Below, in pieces: positions 51,349 to 59,435 of a stretch of DNA of 64,000 nucleotides. The notes under the pieces were generated by a model. It had not been told where the DNA came from, did not search any database, and saw only the letters and a list, made by a program, of their open reading frames with translations. The stretch spans positions 1-64,000 of the forward strand of contig CANQRM010000018.1 in the NCBI GenBank assembly GCA_947626265.1, in the 5' to 3' direction. The position numbers were made by a program, and so were the translations under genes. Position 1 is the stretch's first letter, and every line of letters begins with the position of its first letter. Source of the stretch: an uncultured Oscillospiraceae bacterium. Lineage in GTDB: Bacteria; Bacillota; Clostridia; Oscillospirales; Oscillospiraceae.

Positions 51349-51402
51349 GATGCCGTTTCGATGCAGCTATGATGCAAGTCCGACGCATCGGGCCCCTATC
51401 CT
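51349..51402 (+). promoter_or_regulatory. GATGC iteron array and -10 of the ATP-grasp gene
   Basis: GATGC at 51349, 51360 and 51371, and GACGC at 51382, an 11-bp spacing, then TATCCT as the -10 at 51397. The first iteron to -10 distance is 48 nt, identical to the array at 54250. No good -35 exists, consistent with activator dependence. Confidence 0.5.
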
Positions 51403-51445
51403 GTTTCCTGCCGGGGTCCGCGCCCCGGGGAAAGGAACCTATAAA

Positions 51446-52471
51446 ATGAACCTATCCTATTATCTCCGCGTCCTGGGCGGCATGCGATGGAGCCGCTTCC
51501 GGCCCATCCTGGACCGGGCCCATGACCTGAGCGGCCGGAGCCGGGCGTGGCTGGCGGCGGACATGGTCCGCTGCGCCATCCGCTACGGCGCGGGCTACCA
51601 CGACTATATCCAGTTCGGCATGTACGATCTGACCGAGGCGCAGAAGGCCACTATGGTCACCCGGCTCGTGAGCCGCAAGCTCATGGACTGCCTCAACGAC
51701 GAACACTACGCCCCCAATATCGAGGACAAGGCCCTGTTCGCCCGGCTCTACGCGCCCTATGTGAAGCGGGACGTACTGGACCCAGAAGAGGCCACGGAGG
51801 AAAAATTGGCCGCCTTTTTGCAGAAGCACCCCCGCTTTTTCGTAAAGCCCCGGACCGGCTCCTGCGGCCACGGGTGTTTCATCCATGACGCGGCCCCGGA
51901 GGCGGCGCCCTCCGCGGTGAAGGCGGCGCTCTCGGACAAGGGCCCCTGCGTGTGGGAGGAGATCCTTGCCCAGCACCCGGACGTGGCGGCCTACAACCCC
52001 GCCAGCCTCAACTGCGTGCGCATCGTGACCCTCATCGACTCCGGCGGGGACGGCCACGTCATCTACGCCGTGCAGAAGTTCGGCGTGGAGGACGTGTGCG
52101 TGGACAACTACGGCCCCGGGGGCATCGGCTGTCGGGTGGACCTGGACGCGGGCACGGTCCTCTGGCCCGGGGTGCTGGGAGAGGGGTATATGCGCCAGAC
52201 GTACACAAACCACCCCCGCTCCGGCCTGCCGCTCCTGGGCTACCAGGTTCCCTTTTTCAAAGAAGCCTGCCAAATGTGCCTGGACGCGGCCATGGTGACC
52301 CCCCAGCTGCGCTACGTGGGCTGGGACGTTGGCATCACCCCCGACGGCCCCGCCATCGTGGAGGGCAACGACTTCACCGACTATCTCTTCTACCAGCATG
52401 TGCCCCAGACCCCCGACGGCATCGGCATGCTGCCGGTGTTTTTGCGGTATGTGCCGGAGTTCAGGCGATGA
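51446..52471 (+). CDS. Sugar-transfer-associated ATP-grasp protein
   Basis: 341 aa. ATP-grasp features: FFVKPRTGSCGHGCF as nucleotide strand, CVWEEIL hinge, NPASLNCVRIVTL, and the metal-site end YVGWDVGITPDGPAIVEGND. It matches the family found in capsule and exopolysaccharide loci (PF14397), thought to ligate a carboxylate to an amine or hydroxyl on a sugar. No glycosyltransferase genes are adjacent. The start is at ATG with AAAGGAAC upstream; the longer open frame runs through the promoter. Confidence 0.82.
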   Translation: MNLSYYLRVLGGMRWSRFRPILDRAHDLSGRSRAWLAADMVRCAIRYGAGYHDYIQFGMYDLTEAQKATMVTRLVSRKLMDCLNDEHYAPNIEDKALFARLYAPYVKRDVLDPEEATEEKLAAFLQKHPRFFVKPRTGSCGHGCFIHDAAPEAAPSAVKAALSDKGPCVWEEILAQHPDVAAYNPASLNCVRIVTLIDSGGDGHVIYAVQKFGVEDVCVDNYGPGGIGCRVDLDAGTVLWPGVLGEGYMRQTYTNHPRSGLPLLGYQVPFFKEACQMCLDAAMVTPQLRYVGWDVGITPDGPAIVEGNDFTDYLFYQHVPQTPDGIGMLPVFLRYVPEFRR

Positions 52472-52480
52472 GCCCAGCAT

Positions 52481-52706
52481 AAGAAAAAGCCCCCCTTGTG
52501 TAAAGAGGGGTGACCAAGGTTTCTTTCAAAGCCTCCCCTGTGCAAGGGGAGGTGGGCGCCGCCTGCGGCGCTCGGAGGGGTTGTTACCAGTCTTGGAATT
52601 CTACCTAGCTTGGTAACAATCCCTCAGACTCCGGCTGACGCCGGAGCCAGCTCCCTTTGCACAAGGGAGCCTCCAAAAGGAAAAGCCTCCCCGAGGGGAG
52701 GCTTTG
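52481..52706. repeat. Dispersed palindromic element, long copy
   Basis: Built of hairpins CCCCCTTGTGTAAAGAGGGG, GCCTCCCCTGTGCAAGGGGA (paired GG), GCGCCGCCTGCGGCGC, TTGTTACCAG...CTTGGTAACAA, CTCCGGCTGACGCCGGAG, and CTCCCTTTGCACAAGGGAG with CCTCCCCGAGGGGAGG at the end. No ORF of note. Related to 20164 and 18286. The final hairpin plus TTTGATAC may serve as the cysK terminator. Confidence 0.7.
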
Positions 52707-52711
52707 ATACT

Positions 52712-53641
52712 TTACTCCTGGAACATCGGGGTCGAGAGGTATCTGTCTCCCGTGTCGGGGAGCAGGGCCACGATGGTCTTGCCCTCGTTTTCCGGACGCT
52801 TGGCCAGCTCGATGGCCGCCCAGAGGGCCGCACCGGAGGAGATGCCCACCAATATGCCCTCGGTCCGGCCCAGCTCCCGGCCCAGGGCGAAGGCGTCCTC
52901 CGCCTCCACGGGGATGATCTCGTCGTAGACCTTCGTGTTCAGCACCTCCGGCACGAAGCCCGCGCCGATGCCCTGTATCTTGTGGGGCCCGGCCACGCCC
53001 TTACTAAGCACCGGGGAGGCGGAGGGCTCCACGGCCACCACCTTCACGGAGGGCTTTTTCTCCTTCAGATACTCGCCCACGCCGGTGAGAGTGCCGCCGG
53101 TGCCCACGCCGGCCACGAAGATGTCCACCGCGCTGTCGGTATCGGCCCATATCTCCGGGCCGGTGGTGGCCTTATGGGCGGCGGGGTTGGCGGGGTTCAC
53201 GAACTGGCCGGGGATGAAGGCGCCGGGGGTATTGGCGGCGATCTCGTCCGCCTTGGCGATGGCCCCCTTCATGCCCTTGGCCCCCTCGGTGAGGACCAGC
53301 TCCGCGCCGTAGGCCTTCAGGAGATTCCGCCGCTCCACGCTCATGGTCTCCGGCATGGTCAGGATGATCTTATAGCCCTTGGAGGCCGCCACGGCGGCGA
53401 GACCTATGCCCGTGTTGCCGGAGGTGGGCTCCACGATGACGGCGCCGGGCTTCAGTTTGCCGCTGGCCTCCGCGTCCTCTATCATCGCCTTGGCGATGCG
53501 GTCCTTCACGGACCCGGCGGGGTTGAAGTACTCCAGCTTCGCCACCACCTTCGCCTTCAGGCCCAGCTTCTTCTCCAGATTGGTCAGTTCCAGCAGGGGC
53601 GTGCCCCCCACCAGCTCGGTAAAAGACTTATAGATACCCAT
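52712..53641 (-). CDS. cysK: Cysteine synthase (O-acetylserine sulfhydrylase)
   Basis: 309 aa. PLP lysine in NPAGSVKDR (Lys46), [11 protein letters not shown] phosphate/substrate loop and [10 protein letters not shown] phosphate cup are intact; forms cysteine from O-acetylserine and sulfide. Downstream of the Rrf2 regulator gene and behind its own strong promoter with an operator-like palindrome, so cysteine-responsive control is likely. Confidence 0.96.
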   Translation of the reverse strand: MGIYKSFTELVGGTPLLELTNLEKKLGLKAKVVAKLEYFNPAGSVKDRIAKAMIEDAEASGKLKPGAVIVEPTSGNTGIGLAAVAASKGYKIILTMPETMSVERRNLLKAYGAELVLTEGAKGMKGAIAKADEIAANTPGAFIPGQFVNPANPAAHKATTGPEIWADTDSAVDIFVAGVGTGGTLTGVGEYLKEKKPSVKVVAVEPSASPVLSKGVAGPHKIQGIGAGFVPEVLNTKVYDEIIPVEAEDAFALGRELGRTEGILVGISSGAALWAAIELAKRPENEGKTIVALLPDTGDRYLSTPMFQE

Positions 53642-53672
53642 GATGAAATTCCCCTCTATTTCCTATCGGTTT

Positions 53673-53691
53673 AGTATGCTTTTCGCATACT
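53673..53691 (-). promoter_or_regulatory. Operator-like palindrome at the cysK start site
   Basis: Perfect 7-bp inverted repeat AGTATGC/GCATACT with a 5-nt loop, at about -3 to +16 of the predicted transcript. Candidate binding site of the adjacent Rrf2 regulator; it could alternatively be an mRNA hairpin. Confidence 0.45.
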
Positions 53692-53694
53692 GTT

Positions 53695-53722
53695 ATTATA
53701 CACCATTTTTCCCCGCTGTCAA
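53695..53722 (-). promoter_or_regulatory. cysK promoter
   Basis: Minus strand TTGACA, 16-nt spacer, TATAAT. Confidence 0.8.
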
Positions 53723-53734
53723 CTATGCCGCGCG

Positions 53735-53766
53735 AAAAATATCCCGGCCCTTCACAAGGCCGGGAT
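53735..53766 (-). terminator. Terminator of the Rrf2 regulator gene
   Basis: Stem ATCCCGGCC/GGCCGGGAT followed on the minus strand by ATTTTTC, 10 nt after the regulator stop. Confidence 0.8.
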
Positions 53767-53775
53767 ATCGCCATA

Positions 53776-54213
53776 TTAAATCACGTAGTCGTTTCCCGCG
53801 GTCGCGTTGGCCCGCTGGACCACGTCCGCCAGGGTGATGTTCCCCAGGTAGTCGGTGACGACTTTATAAAGGCCCGTCCACATGTCGATGGTGGCGCAGG
53901 AGGAGCACCGCTCGCAGGTGTTCTTCTCCGCCTCCAGGCACTCCACCGGAGCCAGGGAGCCCTCCACCTGTTCCAATATCTCCGCCACGGTGTAGTCCCT
54001 TGGGTCCCGGGCAAGCCTGTAGCCCCCCTGAGGGCCCCGGGTGCCCTTGACGAGCCCCGCCTTGCTGAGCTGCGTGACGATCTGTTCCAGATACTTCTGG
54101 CTCAGGTCCTGCCGGGCGGCCACGTCCTTCAATGTCACCAGCCCCTCCCCGCCGTGCTGGGCCAGGTCCACCATGGTCCGCAGGGCATATCTGCCTCTGG
54201 TCGATATTTTCAT
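53776..54213 (-). CDS. Rrf2-family regulator, IscR/CymR-like
   Basis: 145 aa. N-terminal winged helix (MKISTRGRYALRTMVDLAQH ... SQKYLEQIVTQLSKAGLVKGTRGPQGGY). Four cysteines, 92, 100, 103 and 106 (CLEAEKNTCERCSSC), suit an iron-sulfur cluster, closer to IscR than to cluster-free CymR. It lies between the isc/mnmA genes and cysK, so it may sense Fe-S or cysteine status and control both. Start at ATG 54211-54213 with GAGGAGGG upstream. Confidence 0.9.
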   Translation of the reverse strand: MKISTRGRYALRTMVDLAQHGGEGLVTLKDVAARQDLSQKYLEQIVTQLSKAGLVKGTRGPQGGYRLARDPRDYTVAEILEQVEGSLAPVECLEAEKNTCERCSSCATIDMWTGLYKVVTDYLGNITLADVVQRANATAGNDYVI

Positions 54214-54249
54214 TTCGACGCCCTCCTCTTTGGGGTTTTTAAGAAAAAA

Positions 54250-54303
54250 GATGCCGTTTCGATGCCGGTTTGTTACCGAATTGATGCTTTTGTGCCCTAT
54301 GCT
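54250..54303 (+). promoter_or_regulatory. GATGC iteron array and -10 of the small ORF
   Basis: GATGC at 54250, 54261 and 54283 (spacings 11 and 22; the middle slot 54272 is degenerate), then TATGCT at 54298. It shares 16 identical bases, GATGCCGTTTCGATGC, with the 51349 array and the same 48-nt offset to the -10. Confidence 0.5.
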
Positions 54304-54334
54304 CATCCCATCCGATGAAAGTGAGGGGATCAGG

Positions 54335-54409
54335 ATGAGCGGCGCCATCGTGCTGATCGGGCTGGGAGCCTATCTCGTCTGGTGTCTCTGGGACAGGACC
54401 GTGTTCTAA
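54335..54409 (+). CDS. Putative 24-aa single-pass membrane peptide
   Basis: MSGAIVLIGLGAYLVWCLWD followed by RTVF. One hydrophobic helix, no signal cleavage site. GAGGGG lies 6 nt before the ATG, and a promoter-like array with a counterpart at 51349 stands upstream, with a 5' leader of about 25 nt. Such small membrane proteins often tune a larger transporter. Convergent with the HD gene. Evidence is the SD and promoter geometry only. Confidence 0.4.
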   Translation: MSGAIVLIGLGAYLVWCLWDRTVF

Positions 54410-54417
54410 CGCGTTGA

Positions 54418-54999
54418 TTATTCTGGTATTTTGGCCATCTCCGCCTGCACCTGTGCCTCGCAGGAGCGCATGGCGGCGATGGTCTTTTCCATCAGCGTCT
54501 CCAAAGGCCAGCCCAGCATGTCCGCGCCCTTCTGGATGACCTCCCGGCTGCACCCGGCGGCAAAGCCGGTGGATTTGAACTTCTTCTTGAGGCTCTTGAC
54601 CTCCATGTCCTGCACGCTCTTGCTGGGCCGCATGAGGGCCGCCGCGCCGATGAGCCCAGTGAGCTCGTCCGCGGCGAAGAGCACCTTCTCCATCTCCAGG
54701 GTGGGCTCCATGTCCACACCGGTGAGGCCGTAGCCGTGGCTGCATGTGGCGTGGATGAGCGCCTCGTCGAGACCCGCGTCGCGCATCAGCTCTTGGGCCT
54801 TCACGCAGTGCTCCTCCGGCCACATCTCAAAGTCCAGGTCGTGGAGAAGCCCCACCATGGCCCAGAAATCCGCCTCGTCCCCATAGCCCAGGTCGTTTGC
54901 GTACCAGCGCATCACGCCCTCCACCGTCAGCGCGTGCTGCAGGTGGAAGCGGTCTTTATTGTACTTCGTGAGCAGGGCCCACGCCTCGTCTCTCGTCAT
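54418..54999 (-). CDS. HD-domain hydrolase
   Basis: 193 aa. HD phosphohydrolase pattern: RFHLQHALTVEGVMRWYA, GLLHDLDFEMWPEEHCVKA (metal HD pair) and ATCSHGYG, then FAADELTGLIGAAALMRP. Members hydrolyse phosphate esters of nucleotides; the substrate is unknown. It starts 1 nt after the mnmA stop, so it is the end of the isc-mnmA operon. ATG 54997-54999 with CGGAGG upstream. Confidence 0.82.
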   Translation of the reverse strand: MTRDEAWALLTKYNKDRFHLQHALTVEGVMRWYANDLGYGDEADFWAMVGLLHDLDFEMWPEEHCVKAQELMRDAGLDEALIHATCSHGYGLTGVDMEPTLEMEKVLFAADELTGLIGAAALMRPSKSVQDMEVKSLKKKFKSTGFAAGCSREVIQKGADMLGWPLETLMEKTIAAMRSCEAQVQAEMAKIPE

Positions 55000-55000
55000 G

Positions 55001-56101
55001 TCAAATATCCTCCGTGTCGCATATGGTCCCGCCCCCCAGCACCGTGTCCCCGTCGTAGAGGACCACGGCCTGGCCGGGGGTGACGGCCCGCTGGGGCTCG
55101 TCAAAGAGCACCTCTATCTCGTCCGGCCCGGTCTGGGTCACCAGAGTGGGCTGCTCGACGTGCTTATACCGTATCCGGGCCCTGCACCGGACCGTGCCCG
55201 GCAGGATGTCCCAGGGTATCAGGTTTATGTTCCTGGCCCGCAGGCGGCGGGTGAAAAGTTTGTCGTTATCTCCCAGCAGGACGGTGTTCTTCTCCATATC
55301 CCGGCCGCAGACGTAGAGCCTCCGGCCCCCGGATACGCCGAGGCCCCGGCGCTGGCCCAATGTATAGGCGATCTGCCCCTCGTGGCGGCCCAGCACCTTC
55401 CCGCTCTCGTCCACGAAGTCCCCGGGGGGATAGTCCCGGCCCGTATAGCGGCGGATGAAGGCGGCGTAGTCCCCGTCGGGAACGAAACATATATCCTGGC
55501 TGTCCTTCTTGTGGGCGTTCAAAAACCCATTTTCCTCCGCCAGGGCCCGGACCGCGTCCTTGGTCATGCCCCCAAGGGGGAAGCGGATGTGGGCAAGCTG
55601 CTGCTGGGTGAGCATGTAGAGCACATAGCTCTGGTCCTTCTCCGGATTCGCGGCCTTTTTCAAAAGCCACCGGCCCGCGTCATTCTGCTCCACCCGGGCG
55701 TAGTGGCCCGTGGCGAGAGTGTCGCAGCCCAGCACGCGGCTCTTTTCCAGCAGCCGCTCGAATTTCATGTGCCGGTTGCACTCGATGCAGGGGTTCGGCG
55801 TCTCGCCCGCCTCATAGGCGGCTACGAAGCGGCCGATGACTTCCCTCGCGAAGTCCTCCCCCATGTTGAACACGTAAAAGGGCATCCCCAGGCGCATGGC
55901 CACGCTCCGGGCGTCCATGGCGTCGTCGGCGGAGCAGCAGGTCTTGTCCCCCGTCTCGCCGTCAAAGAGCTTCATGGTCACGCCGAGGCACTCATAGCCC
56001 GCCCGCCGCATCAGCAGCGCCGCCACGGAGGAGTCCACGCCGCCGGACATGGCGACCAGGGCCTTATTATTACTCCCCGTCGGGGGCGTGGTCGTGCTCA
56101 T
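55001..56101 (-). CDS. mnmA: tRNA-specific 2-thiouridylase
   Basis: 366 aa. Uses sulfur relayed from IscS to thiolate U34 of tRNA-Lys, -Glu and -Gln. PP-loop SGGVDSS (19-25), catalytic Cys in NPCIECN, second Cys in DSQDICFV, and TLGQRRGLGV are all present. The start overlaps the iscU end by 32 nt, keeping thiolase and sulfur-donor genes coupled. Confidence 0.96.
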   Translation of the reverse strand: MSTTTPPTGSNNKALVAMSGGVDSSVAALLMRRAGYECLGVTMKLFDGETGDKTCCSADDAMDARSVAMRLGMPFYVFNMGEDFAREVIGRFVAAYEAGETPNPCIECNRHMKFERLLEKSRVLGCDTLATGHYARVEQNDAGRWLLKKAANPEKDQSYVLYMLTQQQLAHIRFPLGGMTKDAVRALAEENGFLNAHKKDSQDICFVPDGDYAAFIRRYTGRDYPPGDFVDESGKVLGRHEGQIAYTLGQRRGLGVSGGRRLYVCGRDMEKNTVLLGDNDKLFTRRLRARNINLIPWDILPGTVRCRARIRYKHVEQPTLVTQTGPDEIEVLFDEPQRAVTPGQAVVLYDGDTVLGGGTICDTEDI

Positions 56102-56516
56102 GGGCGCAGCTGTCGCAGCCGAACATGGCCGGGTCGTAGGCGATATGATTCTTGTCGTAGTAGTCCTTCACCGCCGCCCGCACGGCCTCCTCGGCCAGCA
56201 CGGAGCAGTGCAGCTTATGGGCGGGCAGGCCGTCCAACGCCTGGGCCACCGCCTTGTTGGAGAGCTCCAGGGCCTCCTCGATGGGCTTGCCCTTGATCAT
56301 CTCCGTGGCCATGGAAGAGCTGGCGATGGCGCTGCCGCAGCCGAAGGTCTTGAACTTCACGTCGGTGATGATGCCATTGTCCACCTTGATATACATGCGC
56401 ATGATGTCGCCGCATACGGCGTTGCCCACCTCGCCGATGCCGTCGGCGTCCTCCATCTCGCCCACGTTCCGGGGGTGCTGGAAGTGGTCCATCACGGTCT
56501 CGCTGTAAAGTGCCAT
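56070..56516 (-). CDS. iscU: Fe-S cluster scaffold IscU/NifU-like
   Basis: 148 aa. Ligands Cys35, Asp37, Cys60 and Cys104 (VCGD, GCGSAIASSSMATEMIKG, HCSVLAEEAV) as in NifU N-terminal-type scaffolds of Clostridia. The His/Asp-rich Cys tail (CDSCAHEHDHAPDGE) is unusual and could bind an extra metal. 13 bp after iscS. Confidence 0.93.
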   Translation of the reverse strand: MALYSETVMDHFQHPRNVGEMEDADGIGEVGNAVCGDIMRMYIKVDNGIITDVKFKTFGCGSAIASSSMATEMIKGKPIEEALELSNKAVAQALDGLPAHKLHCSVLAEEAVRAAVKDYYDKNHIAYDPAMFGCDSCAHEHDHAPDGE

Positions 56517-56529
56517 TTCAATGTCCTCC

Positions 56530-57717
56530 TCAGATAAGATGGGGCGTCACGCCCCGCTCCAGTTCGTCCCACACCGGGGACATATCCCGCAGATAGTCCA
56601 CCACCTCGGGCACCGCCTGGAGGATGTGGTCTATCTCCTCTTCCGTATTCCAGGCGTCCACGCTCAGGCGAAGAGAGCCGTGGGCGATCTCGTGGGGCAG
56701 GCCCAGGGCCAGCAGCACATGGCTGGGGTCCAGGGAGCCGGAGGTGCAGGCGCTGCCGGAGGAGGCCGCCACGCCCTTGGCGTCCAGCCAGAGCAAAAGC
56801 CCCTCGCCCTCGATGCCCTCAAAGCAGAAATTCACCGTGCCGGGATTCCTCTTTTCCCTGTCGCCGTTCAGGCGGCTGTGGGGTATCTTGGAGAGTCCTT
56901 CGATGAGCTTTTCCCGCAGGCCGGTGACGTAGGCCATGTCGTGGTCCAGATTGGCGGTCGCCTCCTCCAGCGCCGCGGCCATGCCCACGATGGCGGGGAT
57001 GTTCTCCGTGCCGCCCCGCTTGCCCCGCTCCTGCTGGCCGCCCTCGATGACGTTGGCGACGGCCACGCCCTTTCGGGCATAGAGGGCGCCCACGCCCTTG
57101 GGGCCGTGGAACTTGTGCCCCGCCATGGAGAGCATATCCACGTTCAGCGCCTTCACGTCCACGGGCAGATGGCCCACGGCCTGGACCGCGTCGGTGTGGA
57201 ACAAAACGCCCCTTTCGCGGCACACCGCGCCTATCTCGGCGATGGGCTGGACCGTGCCGATCTCGTTATTGACCATCATGATGGTCACCAGCGCCGTATC
57301 CTCCCGGATGGCGGCCGCCACGTCCTGAGCCGTCACCACGCCGTTTTCATGCACCGGCAGCAGGGTCACCTCGTAGCCCTCTTTTTCCAGCTTCTCCAGG
57401 GTATGCAGCACCGCGTGGTGCTCGAAGGCGGTGGAGATGATGTGCTTTTTCCCCTTCCGGGCGCCCAGCACGGCGCCGGTGAGGATGGCCTGGTTGTCGG
57501 CCTCGCTGCCGCCGCCGGTGAAGTAGATCTCCCGGGCGTCGGCGTTGATGGCCTTCGCCACCGTCTCCCGGGCCTTCAGAAGGGCCTCAGCGGCCCGCTG
57601 GCCGGGGGTATGGAGGCTGGAGGCATTGCCGTACTCCTCCGTGAAATAGGGGAGCATGGCCTCCAGCGCCGTCTTGCTCACGGATGTGGTCGCCGCGTTG
57701 TCCGCATATACATACAT
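56530..57717 (-). CDS. iscS: Cysteine desulfurase (IscS/NifS)
   Basis: 395 aa. PLP enzyme releasing sulfur from cysteine for Fe-S assembly and MnmA. PLP Lys202 in [12 protein letters not shown], catalytic Cys324 in the SSGSACTSG loop (class I, mobile loop), YADNAATT N-terminus. First gene of iscS-iscU-mnmA-HD. Start ATG 57715-57717 with AGAGG upstream. Confidence 0.96.
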   Translation of the reverse strand: MYVYADNAATTSVSKTALEAMLPYFTEEYGNASSLHTPGQRAAEALLKARETVAKAINADAREIYFTGGGSEADNQAILTGAVLGARKGKKHIISTAFEHHAVLHTLEKLEKEGYEVTLLPVHENGVVTAQDVAAAIREDTALVTIMMVNNEIGTVQPIAEIGAVCRERGVLFHTDAVQAVGHLPVDVKALNVDMLSMAGHKFHGPKGVGALYARKGVAVANVIEGGQQERGKRGGTENIPAIVGMAAALEEATANLDHDMAYVTGLREKLIEGLSKIPHSRLNGDREKRNPGTVNFCFEGIEGEGLLLWLDAKGVAASSGSACTSGSLDPSHVLLALGLPHEIAHGSLRLSVDAWNTEEEIDHILQAVPEVVDYLRDMSPVWDELERGVTPHLI

Positions 57718-57759
57718 AAGTCCTCTCACCTTTCCGGGTAAGCTAATCGTCCGCAGGAT

Positions 57760-57788
57760 AGTATAACCCCCATTTCCTAGTATGTCAA
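57760..57788 (-). promoter_or_regulatory. isc operon promoter
   Basis: Minus strand TTGACA, 17-nt spacer, TATACT. ATTTCCTA occurs (plus-strand reading) at 57772-57779, inside the spacer, and at 57802-57809, exactly 30 bp apart; these could be operator half-sites of the Rrf2 regulator. Confidence 0.8.
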
Positions 57789-57821
57789 CGGGTTTTAGAA
57801 AATTTCCTACCTGTTTTAAGG

Positions 57822-57852
57822 AAAAAACGGTCCGGAGACCGGACCGTTTTTT
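57822..57852. terminator. Bidirectional terminator downstream of tspO
   Basis: Stem ACGGTCCGG/CCGGACCGT flanked by A6 and T6; it terminates tspO on the minus strand. Confidence 0.85.
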
Positions 57853-57879
57853 CCCTGGGCTTTCATGGGGACCCCAATA

Positions 57880-58341
57880 TCAATTCAGATACCACACCCC
57901 GGCGTTGAGATAGGCCGCGAAGGTGACCCAGAGAAGGTAGGGCGCCATCAGCCTCCCCGCCGTGACGTTCTCCCGCCAAAAGCTCAGGAGCGCGGCCAGG
58001 ATGAGGCCCCACAGGATGATGAGCCATACGAGCGCGAAGCCGTACCGGGCCATGTTGAAGAAGATGATGGTCCAGAGGAAGTTGAAGACGAGCTGCACCC
58101 CGTAAAGCGTCAGCGCGCTCTTCCTTCCAGGGCCGTTCTCCCGCCATACCAGATACGCCGCAATGCCCATGAGCACGAACAGCACCGTCCACACCACCGG
58201 GAACACCCACCCCGGCGGGGCCAGGGGCGGCTGGTCCAAATAGGCGTACTTCTCCATGGACCTGTTGGTCAGCAGCGCTGACAGCCCGCCCACCCCCAGG
58301 CTGACGGCAAGACTTATGATAAGAGGCTTCTTTTCCGTCAT
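57880..58341 (-). CDS. tspO: TspO/MBR family membrane protein
   Basis: 153 aa, five membrane helices. Family motifs PPLAPPGWVFPVVWTVLFVLMGIAAYLVW (tryptophan-rich) and GVQLVFNFLWTIIFF. TspO proteins bind porphyrins and related ligands and are linked to stress responses. Start ATG 58339-58341 with AAAGGACGG upstream. Monocistronic. Confidence 0.93.
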   Translation of the reverse strand: MTEKKPLIISLAVSLGVGGLSALLTNRSMEKYAYLDQPPLAPPGWVFPVVWTVLFVLMGIAAYLVWRENGPGRKSALTLYGVQLVFNFLWTIIFFNMARYGFALVWLIILWGLILAALLSFWRENVTAGRLMAPYLLWVTFAAYLNAGVWYLN

Positions 58342-58407
58342 GACGACCGTCCTTTCCCATTCGCTTTTGTAAAGTATATGTGTTTTCCGGGGGAACATGC
58401 GGACCGC

Positions 58408-58436
58408 TTGCGAAAGGGGCGGACATACGGTATAAT
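58408..58436 (+). promoter_or_regulatory. Promoter of the lipoprotein at 58477
   Basis: TTGCGA, 17-nt spacer, TATAAT, about 40 nt before the ATG. Confidence 0.7.
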
Positions 58437-58476
58437 GTTCAGGAAGATAAAACCTTTGGAAAGGAACCGACATAAA

Positions 58477-59292
58477 ATGAAACGTACCTGCATAGCGGCG
58501 CTGCTGCTCATGGCGGCTTTGCTCACCGGCTGCGCCCGCACCGCCGGCCCGGATATCCTGGACCCGGAGGGCGTGGGCGGCGTCCACGCGGCCCCCGCGG
58601 CGGAAGACGAGCTGGTGCCCGCCACCGCCACCCCGGAGCCCACGGCGACCCCCGCACCCACCGAGACGCCCGCGCCTACGGCCACCCCCGCGCCCACCGA
58701 AAAGCCCGCCAAGGCCACCGCCACGCCCGCCGCCAATACGGATGCGGTGCCCACGGCCAGCTCCATGACCAAGGCGGACCTGGTCTCCGCCCTGACCGGG
58801 GCCCTGGGCTTTTACGGCAGCTGGTGCTATGACACCGCCTCCCTCATCGACCCCGACGCAGCCGAGCCCGCCGCCACCGTGGCCCACCTGACCGGGGAGA
58901 TGGACATATTCCCCGTCAGCTCGCGGAACTTCGCCACCTACGACGAGCTCTTCGCCGCCGTCTGCCGCCATTTCCACGAGGAGATCGCGGACGTGCTCTT
59001 AGACGAGGCCGGCGCTCAGGACGTGGACGGGAAGCTGTGCATCGGCAAGATCGCCCCGGCGGACACGACTGAATACCTCTGCGAGCTGGACATCGAGCGG
59101 GAGGGGGATATGTTCGACTTCGACCTGGAATACGCCCCCGCGGACGCGCCCCAGGCCGACCAGGACGTGACGGTGCGCTATGAGCTGAGAAACGGCACAT
59201 GGGCCTTTTCCGGCCGGCCCTCGGCCATCAACCGGTTCTTCACCGTCCTGATGACGGCCCAGGACCTGGTGGTCAAATACGACCCCGACTGA
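58477..59292 (+). CDS. Lipoprotein with Thr/Pro/Ala linker, unknown function
   Basis: 271 aa. Lipobox LLTGC (Cys19), then a low-complexity linker rich in ATPEPTATPAPTETPAPT (about residues 45-90) that should hold the C-terminal domain away from the membrane. The domain (about 95-271: MTKADLVSALTGALGFYGSW ... SSRNFATYDELFAAVCRHFHEEIADVLL) vaguely recalls IseA-type endopeptidase inhibitors but I cannot confirm it. Single gene between its own promoter and terminator. Confidence 0.75.
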   Translation: MKRTCIAALLLMAALLTGCARTAGPDILDPEGVGGVHAAPAAEDELVPATATPEPTATPAPTETPAPTATPAPTEKPAKATATPAANTDAVPTASSMTKADLVSALTGALGFYGSWCYDTASLIDPDAAEPAATVAHLTGEMDIFPVSSRNFATYDELFAAVCRHFHEEIADVLLDEAGAQDVDGKLCIGKIAPADTTEYLCELDIEREGDMFDFDLEYAPADAPQADQDVTVRYELRNGTWAFSGRPSAINRFFTVLMTAQDLVVKYDPD

Positions 59293-59309
59293 TACCCGCC
59301 TGTATCAAG

Positions 59310-59337
59310 GCGCCCGGACCCGTGTCCGGGCGCTTTT
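59310..59337 (+). terminator. Terminator of the lipoprotein gene
   Basis: Stem GCGCCCGGAC/GTCCGGGCGC, loop ccgt, then TTTT. Confidence 0.88.
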
Positions 59338-59371
59338 CGTGCCATGGGGCAGCGCAATTATAATTTTTCTC

Positions 59372-59400
59372 TTTACATTGTTATAAGAATATGTTATAGT
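59372..59400 (+). promoter_or_regulatory. Promoter of the dicarboxylate symporter
   Basis: TTTACA, 17-nt spacer, TATAGT. Confidence 0.7.
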
Positions 59401-59435
59401 CTTATACGTTAAAAAACTTCGAAGGAGTGGAGACA

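Noticed and set aside
53642-53775. S-box or cysteine-type T-box leader before cysK
   Set aside because: The 5' leader is only about 45 nt, too short, and carries just one palindrome.
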